A stretch of 21,779 nucleotides of DNA, from positions 1 to 21,779 of the forward strand of contig DASQVO010000346.1 of the NCBI GenBank assembly GCA_035640715.1, written 5' to 3'. Position numbers and translations under genes: made by a program. Positions 1 through 5,513 of this stretch are shown piece by piece; positions within the stretch are counted from its first letter, which is position 1, and every line of letters begins with the position of its first letter. Source of the stretch: DASQVO01 sp035640715 (GTDB lineage Bacteria; Actinomycetota; Actinomycetes; Streptosporangiales; Streptosporangiaceae). The notes under the pieces are model-generated. The model was not told where the DNA came from, ran no database searches, and saw only the letters and a list, made by a program, of their open reading frames with translations.

Positions 1-37
1 CCACTACCGGAACGCCGGTACGTTTGCGAAGTCTCAT
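1..37 (-). CDS. 5' end of an unidentified gene leaving the window
   Basis: An ATG on the minus strand follows a very good ribosome binding site, AGGAGG, with a 4-nt spacer. It opens a frame of twelve codons (MRLRKRTGVPVV) before the window ends. Too little protein is visible to assign a family. The upstream region holds a sigma70-like promoter overlapped by a GntR/FadR-like palindrome, so the gene is probably under substrate-responsive repression. A related palindrome lies near a dehydrogenase remnant further right, which suggests a carbohydrate or organic-acid catabolic gene, but that is only inference from context. Confidence 0.6.
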   Translation of the reverse strand, partial: MRLRKRTGVPVV

Positions 38-118
38 CGGTCCTCCTGCGGCCACTCCGCCTGGCCCGGTGCGCGCCTGTGCGCATCGCGAAGGGGTGCC
101 TGGGGTGCCGTGAGCAGG

Positions 119-147
119 AAAATAGATCGGATGTATCGACCTGTCAA
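119..147 (-). promoter_or_regulatory. Sigma70-type promoter for the leftmost minus-strand gene
   Basis: Read on the minus strand, a perfect -35 TTGACA (142-147) is followed after exactly 17 nt by TATTTT (119-124, 4 of 6 matches to TATAAT). Transcription would start near 112, leaving a leader of roughly 75 nt before the ATG at 37. The palindrome at 122-136 fills the spacer and the edge of the -10 box, a classic place for a repressor. Confidence 0.6.
122..136. promoter_or_regulatory. GntR/FadR-like operator, copy 1
   Basis: ATAGATCGGATGTAT is a 7-1-7 inverted repeat with one mismatch in the left arm. It is almost the same as the perfect palindrome at 1085-1099. Short palindromes of this kind are typical of FadR-subfamily GntR repressors, but no such regulator is in the window, so the factor is inferred. 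Confidence 0.5.
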
Positions 148-184
148 CGCCGAATCAGGTCAACCCAGGGGAACTGAAGCCAAA

Positions 185-371
185 CTGATACCTCTGTCTC
201 ATCGGATCTTTAGCAGCGGCGGCGACCGCGCTGGAGGGCGCGGACGTCATCGCCGGCCTCGTCCAGCGGGCGGGCGACCGGATCACGATCCTGGCAGGCA
301 GCGGCGTCACGGAAACCACCGCCGCCGACATCGTCCGCCGTACGGGGGTCCTCCACTGTTCTTGTGTATGA
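185..371 (+). pseudogene. Decayed CutC-family fragment
   Basis: Two adjacent frames read like the central part of a CutC (copper homeostasis) protein. One frame (185-223) gives LIPLSHRIFSSGG. After a shift of frame at about 222 the next gives ATALEGADVIAGLVQRAG, then DRITILAGSGVTETTAADI and VRRTGVLHCSC before a stop at 369. Intact CutC proteins have 'DRxLTSGG(A)ATALEGADVI...AGGGV...TG' at the matching place. Only about 60 of roughly 240 residues remain, with no start, a frameshift and a premature end, so it is not functional. The break at the right end coincides with the promoter of the toxin-antitoxin pair, suggesting that the pair arrived next to or within the gene. The family call is from remembered consensus. 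Confidence 0.6.
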
Positions 372-386
372 CGAATTGTGATACAC
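364..386. promoter_or_regulatory. Probable operator of the toxin-antitoxin pair
   Basis: GTGTAT (364-369) and ATACAC (381-386) form a perfect 6-bp inverted repeat around 11 nt, ending 7 nt before the GTG of the antitoxin. The stretch is AT-rich compared with its surroundings and also contains the core-promoter-like GATACACT. RHH antitoxins normally bind such repeats at their own promoter, so autoregulation is expected. Confidence 0.5.
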
Positions 387-393
387 TAAAGAG

Positions 394-633
394 GTGACGG
401 TCGCGATTAGCTTGCGTTTGGACGATGAGGCTCTCCGTGCGCTGAGCCAGCTTGAGGCTGCTGGGCTCAGCAGGTCCGAGGCGATCCGCCGGGCAATCAT
501 CGACAGTGCCGCCCGGCTACAGCGACGCAAAGTTCTCGCCCAAGAGGTCGCGGCACTCGAAGCCGACGAGGCCGACCGGCAGGAAATGCTGGAAGTAGCG
601 GCCGTCATGGAGAGCCTGCGTGCTCCGGGGTGA
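394..633 (+). CDS. Ribbon-helix-helix antitoxin of a MazEF-type module
   Basis: This 79-residue protein would neutralise the toxin encoded directly downstream and bind DNA at the shared promoter. The N-terminus (TVAISLRLDDEALRAL, residues 2-17) has the beta-strand followed by a helix of the ribbon-helix-helix fold, and SRSEAIRRAI (about 26-35) supplies the second helix of the CopG/MetJ type. The acidic C-terminal half (EVAALEADEADRQEM) is likely the toxin-binding tail. The start is GTG at 394, preceded by AAAGAG. It overlaps the toxin gene by 14 nt, so the two are co-translated. The size is normal for this antitoxin class. The pairing with MazF is clear from context, but the exact antitoxin subfamily cannot be set by eye. 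Confidence 0.8.
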   Translation: MTVAISLRLDDEALRALSQLEAAGLSRSEAIRRAIIDSAARLQRRKVLAQEVAALEADEADRQEMLEVAAVMESLRAPG

Positions 634-937
634 CATCCACGAACTCAAGACGCCACGCCGCCAAGGGCACGAGCAGCGCGGGCCGCGATTTGGTGTCGTG
701 GTCCAGGCCAACGAATTCCTGCCAAGATCCGTTGTGCTGATAGCGCCGACTTCACGCAGCGCCAGACCTGCGTCGTTCCGTCCCGAGATAGATGTACTCG
801 GCGAAATTACCAAGGTCTTGGTCGAGCAGGTTGGCGCGGTCGATTCGGGTCGCCTCGGCGACTTGATCGGCCGGGTCACGCCTGAACAGCAATGGGGAAT
901 CGACGAGGCACTCATGACTGTCCTCGGCCTGCGTTAG
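620..937 (+). CDS. mazF: MazF/PemK-family endoribonuclease toxin
   Basis: This 105-residue protein is predicted to be a sequence-specific mRNA interferase. Family features in order: LRGDIHELKTP (2-12, the opening beta-strand), GHEQRGPRFGVVVQANEF (16-33, the conserved G-x-EQ-G-x-R-x-xVVVQ loop), VLIAPTS (39-45) and the C-terminal VLVEQVGAVDSGRLGDLIG followed by the helix ending in VLGL. The Arg and Thr/Ser residues used for RNA cleavage in MazF proteins have counterparts in R20/R23 and T44/S45. Phe replaces the Pro usually found in 'RP.VVV', a small deviation. The start is GTG inside the antitoxin gene. The length matches intact MazF, so the toxin is probably active. Confidence 0.85.
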   Translation: MLRGDIHELKTPRRQGHEQRGPRFGVVVQANEFLPRSVVLIAPTSRSARPASFRPEIDVLGEITKVLVEQVGAVDSGRLGDLIGRVTPEQQWGIDEALMTVLGLR

Positions 938-961
938 CGAACGTGGCAGGTTGATGCACCG

Positions 962-1069
962 CTAGGTGGCGGGCCGCAGCCGCAGGCCGGCCATGCCGCC
1001 GTCCACGGCCAGGGCCATGCCGGTGGGTCGCCCCGGCGAGGGGCTGGCGAGATAGGCGATGGCGGTGGC
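962..1069 (-). pseudogene. C-terminal stub of a short-chain dehydrogenase (SDR)
   Basis: On the minus strand the frame reads QATAIAYLASPSPGRP, then TGMALAVDGGMAGLRLRPAT and a TAG stop. This is the end of a classical SDR: the 'A.LASP....TG..L.VDGG' motif that closes the Rossmann fold, followed by the usual short tail. A stop codon lies just upstream of the Gln, and no cofactor-binding glycine motif or YxxxK catalytic motif is present, so about 85 percent of the gene is gone. A GntR-like palindrome lies about 16 bp upstream. The stub may be debris of a sugar or polyol dehydrogenase gene. Confidence 0.65.
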
Positions 1070-1084
1070 TTGCTAACTCCGGAA

Positions 1085-1099
1085 ATACATCCGATGTAT
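1085..1099. promoter_or_regulatory. GntR/FadR-like operator, copy 2 (perfect palindrome)
   Basis: ATACATCCGATGTAT is a perfect 7-1-7 inverted repeat. It matches the copy at 122-136 at 13 of 15 positions. On the minus strand it has the same placement next to a TATTTC box as copy 1 has next to TATTTT, but there is no TTGACA partner. It may have served the now-broken dehydrogenase gene, or it may regulate lutABC about 170 bp to the right. Confidence 0.5.
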
Positions 1100-1269
1100 A
1101 GCGCAGGGATGCTCCGGCCGTCCAGGCGGGGCCGGCGTTGGCAGTGTCCTGTAACGTGCTGATCGAGGAGCGAGCGGGCATGGTGTGCCGGCGCTTGCCC
1201 GGAGAAGACGGCTGTCCCGCCGATCCGTCTGCGGGATGACGGCCACGACGTGCCAGAGGAACGGTGCCG

Positions 1270-2043
1270 ATGCGGATAGCCCTGTTCATCACATGTCTCA
1301 CCGACACCCTGTATCCGGCGACCGGCAAGGCCGTGGTGACGCTGCTGGAGCGGCTCGGCCATCAGGTGGAGTTCCCTCAGGGCCAGACCTGCTGCGGTCA
1401 GATGCACTTCAACACCGGGTACCGGCGGGAGAGCCTGCCGATGGCGCGGGGATTCGCGGAGGCATTCGGGGGATTCGAGGCCATCGTGAGCCCGTCGGCC
1501 TCCTGCACCGCGATGGTCCGCGAGTACCACGGCCAGCTTGCGGCCGAGGCAGGAGATCCTGCCCTGGCCCGAGCGGCGGCCGAGATCGCGCCGCGCGTGC
1601 ACGACCTGTCCACGCTGCTCGTCGACGTGCTGGGCGTGACCGATGTGGGGGCATACTTCCCGCACCGGGTGACCTATCATCCGACCTGCCATTCGCTGCG
1701 GATGCTGCGGGTCGGCGACGCGCCGCTGCGGCTGCTGCGCGAGGTGCGCGGGATCGATCTGGCTGAGCTTCCCAACGCGGAATCCTGCTGCGGCTTCGGC
1801 GGCACGTTCTCGATCAAGAACCCCGACGTGTCCGCCGCGATGTGCGCCGACAAGGTCGCCGCCGTCCAGCAGGCACGAGCCGAGGTGCTGTGCGCCGCGG
1901 ACAACTCCTGCCTGATGCACATCGGCGGTTCGCTGACTCGCCAGCGAACCGGCGTGGCCATCATGCACCTGGCGGAGATCCTGGCCAGCACGGAAGACCA
2001 GCCCGCGGTGCCGCAGGGGCACGAGAAGGCGGCCGCCCGATGA
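1270..2043 (+). CDS. lutA: LutA, L-lactate utilisation Fe-S protein (CCG domains)
   Basis: LutA is one of three subunits of the LutABC complex that oxidises L-lactate to pyruvate in the cytoplasm. Two cysteine-rich CCG modules are visible: FITCLTD...QGQTCCGQMHFNTGY near the start, and TYHPTCHSLR...ESCCGFGGTFSIK in the second half, each with a lone Cys/His segment followed by CCG. These bind an iron-sulfur cluster. I chose ATG 1270 because AGAGGA lies 9 nt upstream. A GTG at 1264 would be only 3 nt from it and would add two residues. The stop overlaps the lutB start in ATGA, showing translational coupling. The length (257 residues) is normal. The Ala/His-rich last 20 residues look unstructured. 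Confidence 0.9.
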   Translation: MRIALFITCLTDTLYPATGKAVVTLLERLGHQVEFPQGQTCCGQMHFNTGYRRESLPMARGFAEAFGGFEAIVSPSASCTAMVREYHGQLAAEAGDPALARAAAEIAPRVHDLSTLLVDVLGVTDVGAYFPHRVTYHPTCHSLRMLRVGDAPLRLLREVRGIDLAELPNAESCCGFGGTFSIKNPDVSAAMCADKVAAVQQARAEVLCAADNSCLMHIGGSLTRQRTGVAIMHLAEILASTEDQPAVPQGHEKAAAR

Positions 2044-3620
2044 GCGCGGCCCGCGGCGGGGGACACGCCGGCACCGCAATGCCCGCCCCAGGGGCCAGTT
2101 CGGCGACCGCCGTCCACCCATCCCCGGGCATGCCTACCTACCTTGGCATGCCGGCCTTCCCCGAGGCGGCGGCCGCTGCCCTCGCCGACTCCCAGCTTCG
2201 CCGCAATCTCGCCCACGCGACCGGCGTCATCCGGGCCAAGCGGGCGGGTGCCGTCGCCGAGCTGAGCGACTGGGAGCAGCTGCGGTCCGCGGCCAAGGCG
2301 ATCAAGGACCACACGCTCGCCAACCTGGACACCTATCTGCTGCGGCTGGAGGAGAACGTCACCAAGGCCGGCGGTCACGTCCACTGGGCCGAAGACGCCG
2401 CGGAGGCGAACGCCATCGTCGCCTCCCTCGTCCGCGCCGCAGGGACCGATCAGGTCGTCAAGGTGAAATCGATGGCCACTCAGGAGATAGGGCTCAACGA
2501 TGCCCTCGCGGCCGAGGGCATCACCGCGATCGAGACGGACCTGGCAGAGCTGATCGTCCAGCTGGGCCACGACCTGCCCAGCCACATCCTGGTCCCGGCT
2601 ATCCACCGCAATCGCAGCGAGATCAGGGAGATCTTCCTGCGGGAGATGCCGGACGCGCCGCGCGGGCTCACCGACAACCCGCCGGAACTGGCCGCCGCGG
2701 CTCGGGAGCACCTGCGCCGCGCCTTCCTGTCGGCGAAGGTGGGCGTGTCCGGCGCGAACTTCGCGATCGCGGAAACCGGATCGCTGGTGGTGGTCGAGTC
2801 CGAGGGCAACGGCCGGATGTGCGTGACGCTGCCCGAGACCCTGATCTCGGTCGTCGGCATCGAGAAGATCCTGCCGTCCTGGCGTGACCTGGAGGTGTTC
2901 CTCGCGCTGCTGCCGCGCTCCTCGACGGCCGAGCGGATGAATCCCTACACGTCGGTGTGGAGCGGCGTGGCCCCCGGCGACGGCCCGCGCAACTTCCACC
3001 TGGTGCTGCTGGACAATGGCCGCACCGCCGCGCTCGCCGACCGCATCGGACGGCAGGCGCTGCGCTGCATCCGCTGCTCGGCGTGCCTGAACGTCTGCCC
3101 CGTGTACGAGCGGGCCGGCGGCCATGCCTACGGATCGCCTTATCCGGGCCCGATCGGCGCCATCCTCTCCCCGCAGCTGCGGGGCATCTCGTCGCCGGCG
3201 GACCAGTCGCTGCCGTATGCCTCCACCCTGTGCGGCGCCTGCTACGACGTCTGCCCGGTCGCGATCAACATCCCTGAGGCGCTGGTGTACCTGCGGTCAA
3301 AGGCCGTGGATGCCAAGCGCCAGAAGCGATTCAACGCCGAACGGCTCGCGTTTGGCGTCACGGCATGGGGATTGCGCTCGCCCCGGCGGCTGAAAGCCGC
3401 GCAGCGTGCCGCGGCGGCCAGCAGGAAGCTGGTGGGACGTTCGGGGAAGATACGGCGGCTGCCGCCGCCGCTGTCTGGCTGGACCGACACGCGCGACGCG
3501 CCCGCGCCACCGGCCGAATCGTTCCGTGCCTGGTGGGCGCGTACCCGGGGCTCCGCGTCCAGTGGGCCCGGGGGTGAAGGTTCAGCGTCCCCGGGTCCTC
3601 AGCGAGGTGAGCGGCCATGA
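2040..3620 (+). CDS. lutB: LutB, L-lactate utilisation Fe-S protein (LUD domain plus ferredoxin-like domain)
   Basis: LutB is the large electron-transfer subunit of the lactate oxidase complex. The order is: an Ala/Gly/Pro-rich N-terminal extension (about 1-36), an LUD domain (about 60-310, with VKVKSMATQEIGLN and NFAIAETGSLVVVESEGN), then two ferredoxin-like clusters, C343-x2-C346-x2-C349-x3-CP and C398-x2-C401-x3-CP, and a C-terminal tail. These Cys motifs would hold two [4Fe-4S] clusters, although the second shows only three evident cysteines. At 526 residues it is longer than usual (about 470-490) because both ends are extended. An in-frame ATG at 2130 (MPTYLGMPAFPEA), where family similarity begins, is an alternative start, but the ATGA overlap with lutA favours 2040. 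It overlaps lutC by ATGA. Confidence 0.9.
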   Translation: MSAARGGGHAGTAMPAPGASSATAVHPSPGMPTYLGMPAFPEAAAAALADSQLRRNLAHATGVIRAKRAGAVAELSDWEQLRSAAKAIKDHTLANLDTYLLRLEENVTKAGGHVHWAEDAAEANAIVASLVRAAGTDQVVKVKSMATQEIGLNDALAAEGITAIETDLAELIVQLGHDLPSHILVPAIHRNRSEIREIFLREMPDAPRGLTDNPPELAAAAREHLRRAFLSAKVGVSGANFAIAETGSLVVVESEGNGRMCVTLPETLISVVGIEKILPSWRDLEVFLALLPRSSTAERMNPYTSVWSGVAPGDGPRNFHLVLLDNGRTAALADRIGRQALRCIRCSACLNVCPVYERAGGHAYGSPYPGPIGAILSPQLRGISSPADQSLPYASTLCGACYDVCPVAINIPEALVYLRSKAVDAKRQKRFNAERLAFGVTAWGLRSPRRLKAAQRAAAASRKLVGRSGKIRRLPPPLSGWTDTRDAPAPPAESFRAWWARTRGSASSGPGGEGSASPGPQRGERP

Positions 3621-4423
3621 CAAGCCGCGACAATATCCTCGGCCGGATCCGCGCCGCCACCGGGAGAGCGACCGCCACCGGGAGAGCCGCCGCACCGGGT
3701 TACGGTGCCGGCGACGCGCCGCGGGCCGGTGGCGAGGCGGGCACCGCGCCGGGGGCCGGTGGCGAGGCGGGCACCATGCCGGCCGCCGACGTGGACGCCG
3801 CCTACGCGGCGCTGCCGCGGCCGTACCTGCGCGCGCACCATGATCCCGCCGACCACGACATCGTCGCCCTGTTCGCGGAGCGTGCGGCCGACTACCGCGC
3901 GGTCGTCGAGCGCGTTGCCGCCGATGGTGTCGCCGCTGCGGTAGCCCGCATCCTCGCTGAGCGTGCCGCCGGAACCAGCCGGGCCAGGAAAGGCCCCGAC
4001 GGTGCCACCGGCTCCGGCGGGCCGGCGTTTGTGGTGCCGGAGGGGTTGCCGGGGGAGTGGGTTGGCGAGGCGGGGGAGGGTGTCCGGCTGGTTCGGGACG
4101 TACCGCCGCTGTCCGCTGCGCAGCTTGACGAGCTCGCGGGCGTGGTCACTGGCTGCGCGGTGGCGGTCGCGGAGACCGGAACGATCGTGGTCGACCACGG
4201 CCCCGGCCAGGGCCGCCGGGCCCTCAGCCTCGTCCCCGACTTTCACCTGGTGATCGTCCGGGCCGATCAGGTGGCCGCGGATCTGGCGGATGCATTCGGC
4301 CGGCTGGACCCGCGCCGGCCGCAGACGATGATCTCCGGTCCCTCCGCCACCAGCGACATCGAGCTGATCAGGGTGGAAGGCGTGCACGGCCCCCGGACCC
4401 TGCACATTCTCCTCGCGACCTGA
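3617..4423 (+). CDS. lutC: LutC, L-lactate utilisation protein (LUD domain)
   Basis: LutC is the third Lut subunit, needed together with LutA and LutB for growth on lactate. It is a single LUD domain: the opening helix SRDNILGRIRAATGR is typical of LutC, and the core carries VTGCAVAVAETGTIVVDHGP (about 176-195), then LSLVPDFHLVIVRADQV and the closing SGPSATSDIELIRVEGVHGP, the best conserved family stretch. Between about residues 17 and 53 lies a low-complexity Ala/Gly linker containing a 10-residue tandem duplication, which makes this LutC (268 residues) longer than the usual 210-240. The operon ends here, and a hairpin about 60 nt downstream is a candidate terminator. Confidence 0.9.
   Translation: MTSRDNILGRIRAATGRATATGRAAAPGYGAGDAPRAGGEAGTAPGAGGEAGTMPAADVDAAYAALPRPYLRAHHDPADHDIVALFAERAADYRAVVERVAADGVAAAVARILAERAAGTSRARKGPDGATGSGGPAFVVPEGLPGEWVGEAGEGVRLVRDVPPLSAAQLDELAGVVTGCAVAVAETGTIVVDHGPGQGRRALSLVPDFHLVIVRADQVAADLADAFGRLDPRRPQTMISGPSATSDIELIRVEGVHGPRTLHILLAT
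3716..3775 (+). repeat. In-frame 30-bp tandem duplication inside lutC
   Basis: Two 30-bp units (3716-3745 and 3746-3775) differ at one base. They encode APRAGGEAGT and APGAGGEAGT in the N-terminal linker. A weaker repeat of GCCACCGGGAGAGC with an 18-bp period lies just upstream. Both keep the frame, so the gene should remain functional. Confidence 0.9.
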
Positions 4424-4481
4424 GGCACAGGCCGGCCCCTGGACGAGGGCAACGCGGCAGGCAGCGACGAGATCGGGCTCA

Positions 4482-4503
4482 GGCCGGCAAAGCCTTTGCG
4501 GCC
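4482..4503. terminator. Hairpin after lutC
   Basis: GGCC-G-GCAAAG-C-CTTTGC-GGCC is a near-perfect palindrome with one bulged G. No T-run follows. It lies 58 nt past the lutC stop and 83 nt before the TetR operator, so it may end the lut transcript. Its core could instead be a protein-binding site. Confidence 0.35.
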
Positions 4504-4585
4504 CAGGCGAGATCACCGGAAACGCTGCCAGATCCGGACGGCCTGCTGCGATATGGCCAAGTGCCGCAATATTCGCATCAAGCAA

Positions 4586-4604
4586 ATTTGCGTACCACGC
4601 AAAT
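4586..4604. promoter_or_regulatory. TetR-type operator
   Basis: ATTTGCGTACCACGCAAAT is a perfect 8-3-8 inverted repeat. A second perfect 10-bp palindrome, GCAAATTTGC (4582-4591), overlaps its left arm. It occupies the -35 box and most of the spacer of the TetR promoter, so the TetR protein encoded just downstream very likely represses itself here. I found no second copy in front of the ABC exporter genes. Confidence 0.75.
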
Positions 4605-4616
4605 AATTTGTATTGT
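4588..4616 (+). promoter_or_regulatory. Promoter of the TetR gene, giving a leaderless mRNA
   Basis: The -35 TTGCGT (4588-4593), a 17-nt spacer and the -10 TATTGT (4611-4616) place the start of transcription at about 4622-4624. The ATG of the regulator is at 4623, so the message would begin at or next to its start codon. No ribosome binding site precedes that ATG, which fits leaderless translation, common in actinobacteria. Confidence 0.55.
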
Positions 4617-4622
4617 GAATGC

Positions 4623-5378
4623 ATGTCAACTGCTGGCGGGGCGGAGCAGCCGGGGTCAGCGCGAACCCCTGCCCCCGGGCCGTCATGCGGGCCTGGCCAG
4701 CACCCGTGGCAGGCCAGGCCCACCCGCCCGGCCGGCCTGCGCGAGCGCAAGAAGCTCGCCACCCGGCAAGCGCTCGGCGAGGCGGCGATGCGGCTGGCCA
4801 TCGAGCGCGGCCTGGAAAACGTGCTCGTCGAGGACATCGCGGCGGCGGCTGAGGTGTCGCCGCGGACGTTCAACAACTACTTCGCCAGCAAGTACGAGGC
4901 GATCTGCGCCCTGACGCTGGACAGGTCCTTCCGGATCGGGGAAGCGCTGCGTGAACGGCCCGCCAGCGAGAGCCTCTGGGACGCGGTCAGGAACGCCGTG
5001 CTGGACGTCTACGCCTCGGCCAGCGCGGCACCAGACCCCCAGCTCATCGCTGGTATCCGGCTGGTCATCAGCTCGCCGGTCCTGCGCGGGGAGTACCTGA
5101 AGGCCCTGTCGGTCGTGCAGTACGAGCTGGCTGGCGCCATCACCGAGCGCACCGGTGGCGTTCCGGCGGCCGATACGTTCGCCGCCCGGGCATTGGCGGG
5201 AGCCATCGCGGCGGTCATCCAGGCGGCGACCGAGCGCTGGCTCTTCGCCGACCCGCCCATCGCCCTCGCCCCGGTCATCGAGGACGCCCTACGTGAGCTT
5301 GCCGAGGGCATGCTCGCTGTCCTGCCGGAAGTCGTTCCGGCGAAAAATAACGGGCCGCCGATGACTGCCTCGGGTTAA
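4623..5378 (+). CDS. TetR-family transcriptional regulator
   Basis: This is a 251-residue one-component repressor. A disordered N-terminal tail of about 38 residues rich in Pro/Gly/Ala leads into LRERKKLATRQALGEAAMRL (about 39-58) and the helix-turn-helix VEDIAAAAEVSPRTFNNYFASKYE (about 68-91), the TetR signature with the conserved N-Y-F. The rest is a helical ligand-binding and dimerisation domain. The segment TERWLFADPPIALAPVIEDALREL is common in TetR regulators next to actinobacterial efflux genes. The start is ATG 4623, chosen because the promoter and operator end just before it. A TTG at 4608 would fall inside the promoter. The next genes on the strand encode an ABC exporter 135 nt away, so control of drug or metabolite export is plausible but not shown. 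Confidence 0.88.
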   Translation: MSTAGGAEQPGSARTPAPGPSCGPGQHPWQARPTRPAGLRERKKLATRQALGEAAMRLAIERGLENVLVEDIAAAAEVSPRTFNNYFASKYEAICALTLDRSFRIGEALRERPASESLWDAVRNAVLDVYASASAAPDPQLIAGIRLVISSPVLRGEYLKALSVVQYELAGAITERTGGVPAADTFAARALAGAIAAVIQAATERWLFADPPIALAPVIEDALRELAEGMLAVLPEVVPAKNNGPPMTASG

Positions 5379-5384
5379 GGTAGC

Positions 5385-5399
5385 GGCGCCCCGGGCGCC
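5385..5399. repeat. Short GC palindrome after the TetR gene
   Basis: GGCGCCC-C-GGGCGCC is a perfect 7-1-7 inverted repeat 6 nt past the TetR stop. It may be a weak terminator or attenuator ahead of the exporter genes. A strongly pyrimidine-rich stretch (about 5408-5500) follows it. Confidence 0.35.
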
Positions 5400-5513
5400 T
5401 GTGCGTCTGCCGTCGCGCCTCCTTGTCTTCCCCGCGCGCCGCACCCCTCGTTCCCGTCCCCCTTCCCGCGCTCCCACCCTCTGCCTGCCCGGCCCGCCCT
5501 AAGAGAGACGCCC

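Larger units (their letters stand above)
938..1269. other. Gene-free stretch between mazF and lutA
   Basis: It holds the SDR stub and the second GntR-like palindrome. From about 1100 to 1250 I see no recognisable coding remnant, repeat or hairpin. An AGAGGA (1255-1260) that serves lutA lies at its right edge. No convincing -35/-10 pair for lutA could be picked out. Confidence 0.5.

Noticed and set aside
110..397. A 95-codon plus-strand frame before the antitoxin gene
   Set aside because: Its middle matches CutC only over a few residues before a shift of frame, the rest is Arg/His-rich nonsense typical of GC-rich shadow frames, and it overlaps the antitoxin promoter.
934..3125. Long minus-strand frames opposite lutA and lutB
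   Set aside because: They are antisense shadows rich in Arg, Gly and His without any domain, and the plus strand carries the full lut genes.
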